DNA of 64,000 bases. Source: Loxodes magnus (taxonomy: Eukaryota; Ciliophora; Karyorelictea; Loxodida; Loxodidae). The position numbers and the translations under genes are program-made. Shown here piece by piece: positions 13,438 through 23,377 of this stretch (position 1 is the stretch's first letter; every line of letters begins with the position of its first letter). A model generated the notes under the pieces. That model did no database searches. It was not told the origin of the DNA and worked only from the letters and a program-made list of their open reading frames with translations. Location: assembly GCA_946699065.1 (NCBI GenBank), contig CAMPDV010001173.1, positions 1 to 64,000 on the forward strand. The letters run 5' to 3'.

Positions 13438-14215
13438 ATGGAACCTAAGAAATAATCACTAAAAAATAATTTTCTAACTAGAAATAAGATATCCTGATTG
13501 AGGTTTTTTCGTTATAAACTGAGATATAAAAACTATAGGATGCAGTGTAGCAATTAATTAAGTAAATAAACAGCATTTTTTTCAAATTAATTAACTCTAC
13601 AATGATAATAAAATCTTGAATACAGGATTAAGATTAAAAGGCTCTGAATATAAATTGAATTAAGAAATTAAAAGAGAAGAAGATAAAATATAAGAAATTA
13701 GAAATCTTAATTGAATAAACAACGAATAATCGATGATTAAAGTTATGAACGATCCAATGGAGATTGATTAATCAAATTTAAATATTGATAAAATATTTAA
13801 AAAATAGATGATTAATAAAGTAATAAAAAGAATATTAAATATGTGCTTATTCTGTAGAAGGTTAGGATATGTAAAAAAAGAACTGTTTGAGAAAGAAAAA
13901 AATTCCATAAAAGCAAAAAAAAATTCTCAAAAAACCTTACTAAGATTTATTGTAAGTCTGAAAGTGACCTATAAAGGAAAAAAATGATTGGTGGAAACTA
14001 TAAACTCTAGCAAATAGAGTTGTTCTAAAACGAAGAAGCAAACAAATGTTTGGAAAGGACTGAGATTGGAATAAAATACCAACGATAAAGAAAGGATAGA
14101 TTAGCAGCCATAGATATTTAATTTAAAAAATATGAACTTAAAAAAAATTGAACGATTTCAATGAGTTTAACAAAGATTCTTGAGATTTTTTATAGACTCT
14201 TAAATGGTAAGGCAA
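13438..14215 (+). pseudogene. Gag-like ORF1, frameshifted
   Basis: It begins with ATGGAACCTAAGAAA directly after TATTATATAAA, closely matching the ORF1 start at 60453. A later frame contains V-M-N-D-P-M-E-I-D-Q (the conserved N-D-P-M-E/D motif) and then C-L-F-C-R-R-L-G-Y-V-K-K-E-L, where a CCHC knuckle should be but the His and last Cys are gone. The two parts lie in different frames, so at least one frameshift has occurred. It is a decayed copy of the same ORF1 family as 46476-47405, 60453-61186 and 62538-63155. Confidence 0.55.
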
Positions 14216-14956
14216 ATAAAGGCTTCGTCATATTATTAAAAATGCTATGCTATTATTTATAAATATTTCATATATATTTTCTATTTTAGTTATTTTTCAT
14301 ATATTTATAAAAACTATTTACTCACTTTACTAAAAGAAGCTAACAAATCAGTTTAAGATCTAAAATAAATAACTTATTCTCTTATATTTACCATCAGCAA
14401 ATTGATTAACGGAACCTTAAATAAGAAATTAACTAATAGATGGAAATTTAATTTAAGGCAATCGAAAGGAACTTAAGACAAATTTGAATTAGAGAACTAA
14501 TCGCATGGAGTGTATCAATTAACAAACTGATCATGAATCAAGAGGTAAATATGATTCTTCCTCAGGCTTCATTTACTGAAAAGAAAAGTTAAATAATGAT
14601 TTTGCAAAAAATATGGTAAAAAAGATAAGAAATTACTACAGATTTTAAGACTTAGCAACAGAAAAAGGAGTTTAAAACCTATTTAATATTTATTACAACA
14701 AAACGGAAGCCTTTACTACAAAAAAAATTTAACCATAATTAGAAGCTCAAAAGATTATAGATGTATTTAGATGATGAGAGATTAATAGTGCAATTTTGAT
14801 TTTCAATCACTAGCAATAGGAGAAAATAATCAAGCTATAAGAATTTACAGCCCAGAGAAAACCAGTAAAATTTATTTAGAAATATTTTGAAGATAAAAAG
14901 CGTGTATAAACTCTAATTTGGGATTAATCAAATAAAAATTATTTCACTTTAATATA
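14216..14956. other. AT-rich spacer, nothing recognised
   Basis: No supported gene. The last bases (14957-14974, just outside) form the upstream copy of a target-site duplication. Confidence 0.3.
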
Positions 14957-14974
14957 TTATGTTATAATTATTAA
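14957..14974. repeat. Target-site duplication, left copy
   Basis: TTATGTTATAATTATTAA, identical over 18 bp to 15462-15479 on the other side of the SINE-C element. Confidence 0.75.
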
Positions 14975-15461
14975 TAATATTGATGCTGGCTACTGTCAGT
15001 TAGACTTCTAAGTTAGCCATCGTGGATAAGGGTGACAGATTTAAGAGGATAAACCTAACTTATTCATGGTTCGTGCTAAATTAAAAGTGTAACTGGTGGT
15101 ATGCTACCTCCTAGTTCGGATAAAATCTTCTGGCGCCTCATGTCGTATAACAAGTCAGAAGATAAAGTGGAAGATGCAATGACATGGAGGAGGAGTCTAA
15201 TTTTAATTTTCGATAAACGAAACCTAGTTTAAGAATTTTTTTTCATTTGAAAAAAAAGTCTAGAATTATGATTACGTTTGACTTCCTATTTGAAGAAAAT
15301 GTAGTGTCTCCGGATTGAACTAAGCCATAACCAAGAATAATTCAAGAAAAATCTGAAAATACAAGGAAAAATATTCTAAATAAAGAGAACTCTAATAGCT
15401 ATTTTAAAATTAATTCGTGACAATCAATCAAAGGTGACGCCACGTTAATTAATTAATTAAT
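14975..15461 (+). mobile_element. SINE-C copy with intact target-site duplication
   Basis: A 487-bp, relatively GC-rich insertion flanked by perfect 18-bp direct repeats. Its core (GCCATCGTGGATAAGGGTGA, then GATAAACCTAACTTATTCATGGTTCGTG) aligns with the SINE-A core (GCCACCACGGGGAAGGGTGA, AAAGCCTAGCTTGCCTGAGGGTTCTC), so the two families share a head. GGTTCGTGC is the best match to a pol III B box among these elements. It ends in a TTAA-repeat tail rather than TTTA, and lacks the GC-rich terminal hairpin of SINE-A. The duplication length fits target-primed reverse transcription. Confidence 0.75.
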
Positions 15462-15479
15462 TTATGTTATAATTATTAA
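15462..15479. repeat. Target-site duplication, right copy
   Basis: Identical to 14957-14974. Confidence 0.75.
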
Positions 15480-15777
15480 AGTTAAATGATGATTATAAAT
15501 AAATTTGATACTTTGATTACTTTTAAAATTAGCAAGTATTAATTAAATATTCTAAGCAAATTTTAATTTTGATGCTAATATTATTTATGCTGCTTGCATA
15601 ATCATCCAATTACCTTCTAAAAAGTTTAATATATATGCAAAATAATCTAATTTTATACTAAATAACGTAATACAGTTTTAGATGTTTTTTATTATTTATC
15701 GTACTATTACTTTTATTTGTTGCTAGCTGTTATAAATTAATTATTTAAGCACATTTTTTATCTAAATTATAATCAAA

Positions 15778-16490
15778 ATGTAAGCGTTACCAAAATGCTT
15801 AATCTGCTTAGAAGATTACAACTTAACTAATGCTCTTCCAACTGTCTTACCTTGTGGACATATTTACTATGGTTTGTGCTTGAATGTTCAGTACTGATTA
15901 TAAGGTATATAATATTGTCCTATTTGCTAAAAAGGATTCCATTTTAGATTTGATGATGTTCCCTAAGAAAGTGATTTAATAAAAATGATATAAGAAAACA
16001 AATAACACTCATAAAAGATTTAAGATGTTAGATTGAAATTAAAAGAAACCAAAAGCTAAATTAAGGAAAAATCTAAAACTATTACAACCAAACAATCTAA
16101 AATTACTGATACTCTCATACACTTCATACAATCAAATCTATTTATACATCAAGAAGCGTACTCTTTAACTACTTCAAATTTATATCAAATTATTAAGAAA
16201 ATAAAGAATCTTTAGATTTAACAAGAAGAAGTAATTGAACTTCTATATTTCCTTATTATAATATTTATTAAATTTCAAAATTGACAAATAAGAACTTAAA
16301 GGAACTATAATGGAAATAAAAAATTTATAAGCAATATAAGAAAATTTAGAATATAACTAGTAACTTTAATAGAAAAGGCATTAAAATTTATTTAAAATGA
16401 TATCACATAAATAAGATAGAAACTATAAAATAATACAAGTTAAGAAGAATGGAAAATTATTTAGACAAATAAAGGTAAAAAAATTAATAA
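15778..16490 (+). pseudogene. RING-finger/coiled-coil protein, N-terminal part, one frame break
   Basis: From the ATG at 15778 the frame shows a RING finger at residues 7-50: C-L-I-C, then P-C-G-H-I-Y-Y-G-L-C and Y-C-P-I-C. The Cys expected after C-G-H-x-x is Tyr, so one zinc ligand is missing. A charged helical region follows to about residue 150. A TGA lies in this frame at 16282, but the coiled coil clearly continues in another frame (K-I-D-K-Q-E-L-K-G-T-I-M-E-I-K and onward) to about 16490, so there is a frameshift or unrecognised intron near 16230-16270. SINE-A copy 4 follows immediately, and Kelch repeats on the same strand resume after it. RING-coiled-coil-Kelch would be a plausible original E3-like protein. 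Confidence 0.65.
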
Positions 16491-16503
16491 ATAAATAAAA
16501 ATT

Positions 16504-16905
16504 ATTATAGAGAGCGTAGCACCTCATTGGCGCGCAGCTCTTTCAATATTAATATTAAGAAAAAGTGTTCACATACTTCTTTTTGTCATTCCATTTGTTC
16601 AATGAGTCAAATCAGCTTCTCCAAATGGGGAATCTTCTTATTAAAAATTATTCTAAAATATTGAGTCAAATGCTTCAATCTTCTTGAATAAAGTCCAAAT
16701 AAGAGATAGTCATTAAGTCGGTAATTAGAAGACCCGTCAGTCAAATTTTCATACTGCTAGAGAGAACCTTCTGGGTAAGTTAGGTATGTCTCAACGGAGC
16801 TTATCCACCCTTCCCCGTGGTGGCATCTAGTGCGAGATTACTCGCAATGCATTATACATTGCACCAGATTACCTACTAGTTTTTCTGACGCGGCCAACAT
16901 CCATT
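16504..16905 (-). mobile_element. SINE-A copy 4, inverted
   Basis: Complete reverse-oriented SINE-A: hairpin end at the left (ATTATAGAGAGCGTAGCACC) preceded by a TAAATAAATAAA tail complement, head at the right ending CATCCATTTTATATAA. It lies exactly between a RING/coiled-coil segment and a Kelch segment on the opposite strand. Confidence 0.75.
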
Positions 16906-17018
16906 TTATATAATAAAGCTTTAAAAAATCAAAGTTTATTCACCTTTCTGATTGATCTATTTAAAAATTAAGTTTACTTAATATATAAACATAGTAATTA
17001 CGATAAATTTAAGTTTAA

Positions 17019-17690
17019 ATGATAATTCCTGTAGGCAATTAAAGTATAGAATATTAAAATAAGTTATATTTAAATAGAGGATATAACTAGAATTTATAAT
17101 AAGGATTGAAAGAAACCTAATAGTTTGATTATGAAGGTAATAGCATAAAACTTAGTGATCTAAATGGTGGAAGATATGGATTTGGAATAGCTTTAGCTTC
17201 AGAACATCTTTATGTAGTTGGAGGATTTACTAATAATTAGCAATTTCTATAATAAGACAAAAAGTTGAAGATAGGATTCTTAAATAAATGATAAAGCTTT
17301 TCTTAATTTCCATTCTAAATAACAGTTTAGACTTTGTTAGTAGATAAAGATGAATAAAATATTTATTCTCTTGGAGGATCAAATTTGAAATTCTAAACTT
17401 TAAAAGATATATGAAAGTATAATATATAGAATGATAGATGAACTAAGTTGGATTAAAATCTTCTTGAAGCTACTGTTTGACTTATAGTTTCTTTAGAGCC
17501 TTTTATCATATTTGGAGGTTTAAAAAACTGGTTAAAGAAAGATTTTTCAAGAAGATTTATAAAAGAAAAAAAGAATAATGATAATAAAGTTAAATTTATA
17601 AAGATGTTTCTGCTTTAACGGAGATGAAAATAAGAGATAACTATGGATATATTTTACTTAAGAATAGAAAAGAATTTCAATAATGAGGAT
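17019..17690 (+). CDS. Kelch-repeat protein segment
   Basis: From an ATG at 17019 the frame gives M-I-I-P-V-G-N-Q and then Kelch-type blades: N-G-G-R-Y-G-F-G followed by L-Y-V-V-G-G-F, then I-Y-S-L-G-G-S with D-I-W-K-Y-N and R-W-T-K-L, then F-I-I-F-G-G. Three or four blades are visible, fewer than a full propeller, and the frame becomes ambiguous after about 17560 (C-F-N-G-D-E-N-K-R and I-S-I-M-R-I-D appear in a second frame). It may be a short separate gene, but with the RING/coiled-coil segment 110 bp beyond the other side of a SINE it more likely is the 3' half of that gene. The C-terminal end is uncertain. Confidence 0.55.
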
Positions 17691-17835
17691 TGATTTAGAA
17701 AAATTGAGTTATAGAAGTATTAAAATTCATAATTGATAAACATAATAATATTTATATTATATGTATTATTAATATTATTTATAATAAATATAGTTTCATA
17801 TAATTATGATAATAATATAAACTAACTGTCAATAT

Positions 17836-18358
17836 AAATGTTTACCTTCTTCAGGGATTTTGACCTGATTGGGAGGCCCATCAAGTTTTACGTGGCAGGG
17901 TTTCACGACCTTTTTTGTTAGGAAGGTTAACCAACTTGCTCTCTCTAAGTTTTGCCATTAAAATATTCTTTTCTTGTAAATTCCTCTCTTGTTATTCACA
18001 GTCTTGAGATCTGCCTTAGAGTTTTTTCTTCTCTTACTTGAAGGTTTTTAAAGTCTTTACAGTTTCTAATTAAGTGTTATGTTGATTTGCAATATCAACA
18101 TCTTTTTCTGACTACTTGCTTTTTTTGTCTCATGATAAGGATTCTTTCTATTTTATCTAATCTTTCAGAAATTCTTTATTTTTTTTCCTCTTAAGTTGAG
18201 GCAATATTTTGTTATTAGATTTGAAGAAGTGACTACTAGTATTCAGGGTTTTCTATCTACATTGGTACTACTTAACTAGATGGTTGCTAGGACTGTAATC
18301 ATATTTATTCTCTTGCTATGTGCTTATTTGTGACAAGTAAAGTCTTTAATTGGTCGAG
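17836..18358 (-). pseudogene. Gag-like ORF1 (group II) with CCHC knuckle
   Basis: On the minus strand one frame reads C-W-Y-C-K-S-T-Q-H-L-I-R-N-C, a perfect CX2CX4HX4C knuckle, preceded by a basic coiled-coil region and followed by S-R-L-W-I-T-R-E-E and a Pro/Lys/Arg-rich tail. The minus-strand protein at 45570-46354 has the same layout (C-W-H-C-K-S-R-F-H-L-L-R-K-C, then N-R-L-W-I-T-S). No start codon was found because the 5' side abuts a truncated LINE. Confidence 0.55.
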
Positions 18359-19480
18359 TTCTTAAATTAAATTTAAACTAAAAGAGTTTTTTGACGTCTT
18401 TAATTGCAAGAATTGCTTCTTTCTATTCATCTTTAGCTTCTTCCTTTTTTGCTTTCTCCATTTCTAGAATCTCAAGTCTCCTTGTCATTAGTTTCTTGTG
18501 AAAGTCTAAATACTCCAATTTAGGCCTTGAAAATGAGTTTAGATATTCTTGATCGAATAGTATAAGGGGCCTTAAGTCATAATTTCCGATCTTTTCCGAT
18601 AATAAATTCATTGTGTTTAAATAATACACACATTTAAAGATATTCTCGAAAGTCTCATACTCTCCACACATACAATAGGGATTATCAATGGGGTAATGAC
18701 GATCTTAAAGATCCTTACAAAAATTATAAGTTTAGGTTCTAAGTCTATACATCCTGATAATTTTTCGTCTATACTATTTGTTTAATTTCGTATAAGTAAT
18801 TTGTGGAAATTGTTAAAGATTACCAAATTATTCAATATACTTTAGCTGTTTTCATTCTCATAAATTTTTAGTAGCTACTTTATAAAAATATTGTTGTATT
18901 TTTTCTCATATGTTTAGTAAATGTTTTAAGATTGAAATTATTCTATTAATTCTGCAGATCGATATTATAAAGGTCTGATAATTGCTACACTTAATCGTAG
19001 TGTTGAAATCCTTTTTTCCATATATTAATGAAAAGAGAGCCTATTGTTGATCTTGGAAAATCAATACTTTCTTATTTCATTTTATAGTAGAATCTGAAGA
19101 ATTTTATAGCCTTAATATGCTTAAAAGGTAATCAATTCAGGTCTATATAACATGATTCATTAAATGTTGAAATTGCTACTTAACAAGCTTTTCTTGAAAT
19201 TAATCTCATGCTTGATTCAATTCTGTTCAGAACTCCAGTTACTCCTTTTTGAATACTTCATGGTGCTAAGTCTCCTCCATATTCTGCTTTAGGTAATGTA
19301 AGTTCTATATAGCAATACTCATTTAAAGTATGTTCAGGTGCTTAAATGACTTTTCTTGCTATCAATCTCATGCTTTTATCAATTTTATTTAATGTTGCAG
19401 TAATTCCATTTTAGATAGATCAAGATACCAATTCTCCTCCATATTGTTATACTTGGCTATTTTAAATAAATATTATATTT
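18359..19480 (-). mobile_element. Truncated LINE ORF2 3' end, inverted, with a nested second piece
   Basis: The reverse complement matches the C-terminal part of the LINE at 42180-43230, including the zinc-finger block P-Y-C-M-C-G-E-Y-E-T-F, the coiled tail L-E-I-L-E-M-E-K-A-K-K-E-E-A-K-D-E and the final K-D-V-K-K-L-F. It lacks endonuclease and most of the reverse transcriptase. Around 19330-19480 a second diverged copy of the 'V-T-G/A-V-L-N' stretch appears, so one LINE fragment is inserted into, or duplicated within, another. The copy deletes about 60 bp near the C-terminus relative to the long LINE. Confidence 0.7.
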
Positions 19481-19608
19481 GTCTAGATTTAAGACAAAAA
19501 AGAATTTAAAAATGGTTATATCAGCGATAAAGTAATTATAAGTGTAAATAATTAAAATAAATTAAGTTATTTAAATTGTTTTGAAATTTAGTAAGGGAAA
19601 TTATTAAA

Positions 19609-20590
19609 ATGAGCTACTTTAATACAAAAATTATTTAAGTAAGTTATAAAATTAAAAATGGAGAAAAAAGAAATACAATTTACTAAAAAAAGCTTGCTTT
19701 TACGAAAAATCTTAAGATAACGAAAAGATTTCTTGGAACAATACCACTTCTTCTATTTAAATATGAAATATTACCAAATTTATGCTTCTAAAAACTTGTT
19801 AATAAGATCAATTACGATAAAAGCAAAGGTATTTCTTTAATATTTTTAGACTAATCCCTTACTGGGCACTTCTCATATGTTTACTCGGTAGTTATTTCCC
19901 CTGATTAGAAATAAATTGTATCAGCATCTTACGATAAAACGATAAAGATCTGAGATTTTCATATTGGTTTTCTCTTAAAAAATTTGACTGGACATAATTC
20001 TTACGTTTACTAGGTAGTTATCTCTGCTGACTAGAAATAAATTGTATCTAGCTCTGCAGACTCCTCAATAAATATCTGGAATTTCTAGACTGGTGCTCTC
20101 CTAAGAACTTTGATTAGACACTGCTCATCTATTTACTAGGTAATTATGAGTCCTGATTAGAAATGAATAATTTCAGCATCTAACGATAAAACAATAAAGA
20201 TCTGGGATTTCCTTTCTGGTCAGCTTGAACGAACTCTTTCTAGGCACTCTAGCTCAGTTTTTTCAGTAATTGTGTCTTAGGATAATAGGTATATAATATC
20301 GGGTTCCTATGACAATTCAATTAAGATATGGGACTTCTCTACTGGTTGGCTAGTTTGTACTCTTCAAGGGTATATAGAATTATATAAAGTATTTAACTTA
20401 GTACTGATTCTAGCGTTATATTTTCTGGTTCTTATGATTAAACAATCAAGATAAGGAACTTTATAATGGGCGAATATATCCAGACTCTTTAAAAGAATAA
20501 ATCATCAATAGAATCTATAGAATTAAGTAGTGACAATAGATGGTTAGTATCTGGAGATTAGGATAGTATGTGAGAAAGTAGAGAATTGCA
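19609..20590 (+). pseudogene. WD40-repeat protein, decayed paralogue
   Basis: This is a paralogue of the WD40 gene at 44308-45086. The ATG at 19609 opens a frame containing I-P-L-L-L-F-K-Y-E-I-L-P-N-L-C and L-V-N-K-I-N-Y-D-K-S-K-D, matching the other copy. A 21-nt GT-AG intron (19829-19849) sits at the same place as in the intact gene. WD blades follow (S-Y-D-K-T-I-K-I-W-D, S-N-D-K-T-I-K-I-W-D, S-Y-D-N-S-I-K-I-W-D). Near 20360 one base is missing relative to the paralogue, the last blade is frameshifted again, and the position of the TGA stop is TAG. It is therefore probably a pseudogene. Confidence 0.65.
19829..19849 (+). other. 21-nt GT-AG intron in the WD40 pseudogene
   Basis: GTATTTCTTTAATATTTTTAG. 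Removing it joins K-S-K-D to the first WD blade in frame, as does the equivalent 20-nt intron at 44447-44466 in the paralogue. Confidence 0.65.
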
Positions 20591-20599
20591 AGTTGCGAA

Positions 20600-20985
20600 T
20601 TAGAGATAAACTAATTTAAGACTAATTTTATTTTACAATTTAGTAGTTAATAATAAAAACTAAACGAAGCTAAGTAATACATTTTAAATTGCTTAATATT
20701 TTAAAAAGATTAAAGTTCTCCATTTTTTTAATTAAAGGAAAATATCGATTATGTTTACGTGTATTATTCATATTTATTTTAAAAGATAATTATACAGATT
20801 AGTTTTTTGTATTATGAGATATTAAGTTTCTAATAGAGATTGATTTAGATCATGTTTTTGTATATTTAGAAATTTATATAAATTTTTTGGGCTTTTTCTA
20901 TTTAGTTGATAAATATGAATATTTCTTAGTTTTTTTTTAAGTTTCAAAGTCTTTTCCATTATCGTTTCAAAGCAAGTTGAAATTT
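20600..20985. other. AT-rich spacer before the tRNA array
   Basis: No gene or RNA recognised. Confidence 0.3.
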
Positions 20986-21360
20986 TAAAATAACACTGTA
21001 ATCAGATTTAACAAGGTCTATAATTGATTGATTATTATAAAGTCAGGTTTAGCTCTTTTTTACTGTTCTTAGGTTCTAATGAATTTCTCGAAGATGGCGG
21101 AACCTCATTTTATATCTTTTACATTTTGATATTTCTTTTGTAAATTGATTCTAAATATTATAAGTTTATTAACAAGCATATTTATAGAATTCCTATTACT
21201 TTGAAAAATGTTGTCTAACTTAAAAACACTTCTAAAATAATCTCTTTTAAAGTCTATTATTAGAATGACAGAAAGTATAACTTTCATTTTATAAAGTAAA
21301 CTAGTTTATGTCAGAGAACTACAGTAAGGTTTTTAAGTGAAGTAAAGCATATAAAATTAA

Positions 21361-21441
21361 GACACTATGGCCGAGTGGTTAAGGCGACAGACTTGAAATC
21401 TGTTGGGTTCTCCCGCGCAGGTTCAAATCCTGCTGGTGTCG
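21361..21441 (+). tRNA. tRNA-Ser(UGA), unit 1
   Basis: An 81-nt cloverleaf with a 7-bp acceptor stem GACACTA/TGGTGTC (one G-U), G discriminator, D arm GGCCGAGTGGTTAAGGC, anticodon loop CTTGAAA (anticodon UGA, reading UCA), a long class II variable arm and T arm CAGGTTCAAATCCTG. All are standard serine features. A T run follows directly (GTTTTTAG) and would terminate pol III. Despite its name it reads UCA, so it is not the tRNA that decodes UGA as Trp. Confidence 0.95.
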
Positions 21442-21501
21442 TTTTTAGTAAACTCTTAATAAAAAATGATACTTATTGTAGTGAAACAATTAATTATAGA
21501 T

Positions 21502-21574
21502 GCCCTTGTAGCCTAATGGATAAGGCGCTTCCCTCCTAAGGAAGAGATTGCGGGTTCAAGTCCCGTCAAGGGTG
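21502..21574 (+). tRNA. tRNA-Arg(CCU), unit 1
   Basis: A 73-nt cloverleaf: acceptor GCCCTTG/CAAGGGT with a G1-U72 pair, D arm AGCCTAATGGATAAGGC, anticodon stem CTTCC/GGAAG around loop CTCCTAA (anticodon CCU, reading AGG), T arm GCGGGTTCAAGTCCCGT, discriminator G, then a T7 terminator. The sequence closely follows eukaryotic tRNA-Arg(CCU). Confidence 0.95.
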
Positions 21575-21642
21575 TTTTTTTATATAAAATTTAAATATTT
21601 TGTTAATGAATATATTGATTGCTTAAGTCATATAAAAAAAGA

Positions 21643-21722
21643 TGACAGTGGTGGGATTTGAACCCACGCCCCGAAAGACTAGCGCCTAAAGCTAGCGCCT
21701 TGGACCACTCGGCCACACTGTC
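21643..21722 (-). tRNA. tRNA-Leu(UAG), unit 1
   Basis: An 80-nt class II tRNA on the minus strand: acceptor GACAGTG paired with CACTGTC, discriminator A, D arm GGCCGAGTGGTCCAAGGC, anticodon stem CTAGC/GCTAG around TTTAGGC (anticodon UAG, reading CUA), short variable arm and T arm GTGGGTTCAAATCCCAC. It ends before a TTTTTT tract on its own strand. It is a leucine tRNA, not a suppressor reading UAG codons. Confidence 0.95.
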
Positions 21723-22029
21723 TTACCAATATAGTGAGAAGAAAGAAATAAAAAGTCTAAACTTTTTTAATGAGAATGATATTTTGTTGATGTGATAAAC
21801 CTTAAGAAATGTTTCATTTTTAAGAAACATTTTTTTTAAATCTTTTTATTTCATTGAACAGCATTTACTATTCTTTTTTTGCTTCATATTAGCTCCAAAA
21901 ACAAGTTTTTAAAACTATTAAATAATATAAAAGTTTTATTGTTTTCTTTATTTACTTTTTTAAATATTTTTTTTGATCTTCTATTTCCTTCTTAAATTCT
22001 CTTTTTCATTAGATTCGAAAACAACAAGA

Positions 22030-22395
22030 ATATTTTTATGAAGAGCGCACTTTTTTCGTGCTCAGCTCTTTGCATTTATATATGTTCGTTGCTTCAAGTA
22101 TAGAAGGTCTTTCCTTATTAGTTACATATCTTGCTCATTTTCCTCTATTTTATCTCTTGTTCTTCTATCATCGCTTTAATAGATTTTTATTGCTTAATAT
22201 GTTTTTTCTTACATATTTTACTAATTTTAATTTCTAATTCTTTTCTTCTTTAACAAGCTTTTTTATACTCATAAAAATTATCCTTTTCCTGCTCTATATT
22301 CTTTTCCTATTTATTTTTTTCATTCAAATTTCTTTTCTATATTTTCCTTTTTTCTAATGAATCTTTGATATAATCTTTTATTATATCATTTAAAT
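22030..22395 (-). mobile_element. LINE-B 3' tail inside the array unit (unit 1; repeated in all full units)
   Basis: On the minus strand this matches 51837-52222: the I-K-D-Y-I-K-x-x-L-E-K-R-K block, the AGAGCAGGAAAAGGATAATTTTTATGAG stretch, and at the left end (22041-22073) a variant terminal hairpin with arms GAGCTGAGCAC and GTGCGCTCTT around a poly-A loop. It is therefore the 3' end of a 5'-truncated LINE that was co-amplified with the tRNA genes. Equivalent copies recur every 1655 bp. Confidence 0.7.
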
Positions 22396-22640
22396 AGGGT
22401 GCAAACCCCTTTCCTTCGGATGCTGCTTGGAGGCAAGGCAACAAAAAATTAGCGCGGAGGATAAATCGGAGGAAGAGAAACCAAGAGAAAGAAGATGCGA
22501 CAAGCTGGAGAACTCTGAATGCCAGGAGGAAACTTTCTTCATCATAGGAAATATACCCGTAATCGCATCCTATGCTTTGGAAGGAAAAATTACAGGGACG
22601 TACAGGAAGAGGATAGAATAAAAAAATGTTCGACATGAAA
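22392..22640 (+). mobile_element. SINE-B fragment inside the array unit (unit 1; repeated in all full units)
   Basis: It aligns with 57511-57820 from the TTTAAATAGG junction through the CTCCTTCGGA/CGCTGCTTGGAGG hairpin region, the CAAGCTGGAGAACTCTGAATGCC block and ACTTTCTTCATCATAGG, but lacks the terminal hairpin. The match is about 80-90% by eye. It abuts the LINE-B tail head-to-head, a typical result of nested insertion. Confidence 0.65.
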
Positions 22641-23015
22641 TAAAATAACACTGTAATCAGATTTAACAAGGTCTATAATTGATTGATTATTATAAAGTCA
22701 GGTTTAGCTCTTTTTTACTGTTCTTAGGTTCTAATGAATTTCTCGAAGATGGCGGAACCTCATTTTATATCTTTTACATTTTGATATTTCTTTTGTAAAT
22801 TGATTCTAAATATTATAAGTTTATTAACAAGCATATTTATAGAATTCCTATTACTTTGAAAAATGTTGTCTAACTTAAAAACACTTCTAAAATAATCTCT
22901 TTTAAAGTCTATTATTAGAATGACAGAAAGTATAACTTTCATTTTATAAAGTAAACTAGTTTATGTCAGAGAACTACAGTAAGGTTTTTAAGTGAAGTAA
23001 AGCATATAAAATTAA

Positions 23016-23096
23016 GACACTATGGCCGAGTGGTTAAGGCGACAGACTTGAAATCTGTTGGGTTCTCCCGCGCAGGTTCAAATCCTGCTGGTGTCG
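23016..23096 (+). tRNA. tRNA-Ser(UGA), unit 2
   Basis: Identical to 21361-21441. Confidence 0.95.
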
Positions 23097-23156
23097 TTTT
23101 TAGTAAACTCTTAATAAAAAATGATACTTATTGTAGTGAAACAATTAATTATAGAT

Positions 23157-23229
23157 GCCCTTGTAGCCTAATGGATAAGGCGCTTCCCTCCTAAGGAAGA
23201 GATTGCGGGTTCAAGTCCCGTCAAGGGTG
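23157..23229 (+). tRNA. tRNA-Arg(CCU), unit 2
   Basis: Identical to 21502-21574. Confidence 0.95.
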
Positions 23230-23297
23230 TTTTTTTATATAAAATTTAAATATTTTGTTAATGAATATATTGATTGCTTAAGTCATATAAAAAAAGA

Positions 23298-23377
23298 TGA
23301 CAGTGGTGGGATTTGAACCCACGCCCCGAAAGACTAGCGCCTAAAGCTAGCGCCTTGGACCACTCGGCCACACTGTC
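23298..23377 (-). tRNA. tRNA-Leu(UAG), unit 2
   Basis: Identical to 21643-21722. Confidence 0.95.

Noticed and set aside
21361..21722. tRNAs with anticodons UGA and UAG as possible suppressors explaining the altered code
   Set aside because: The bodies are standard class II serine and leucine tRNAs reading UCA and CUA codons; reassignment needs anticodons UUA, CUA (Gln) and UCA (Trp), none of which was found here.
22337..22669. The 110-residue minus and 64-residue plus frames repeated in every array unit
   Set aside because: They are parts of the LINE-B tail and the SINE-B fragment, multiplied with the unit, and not separate genes.
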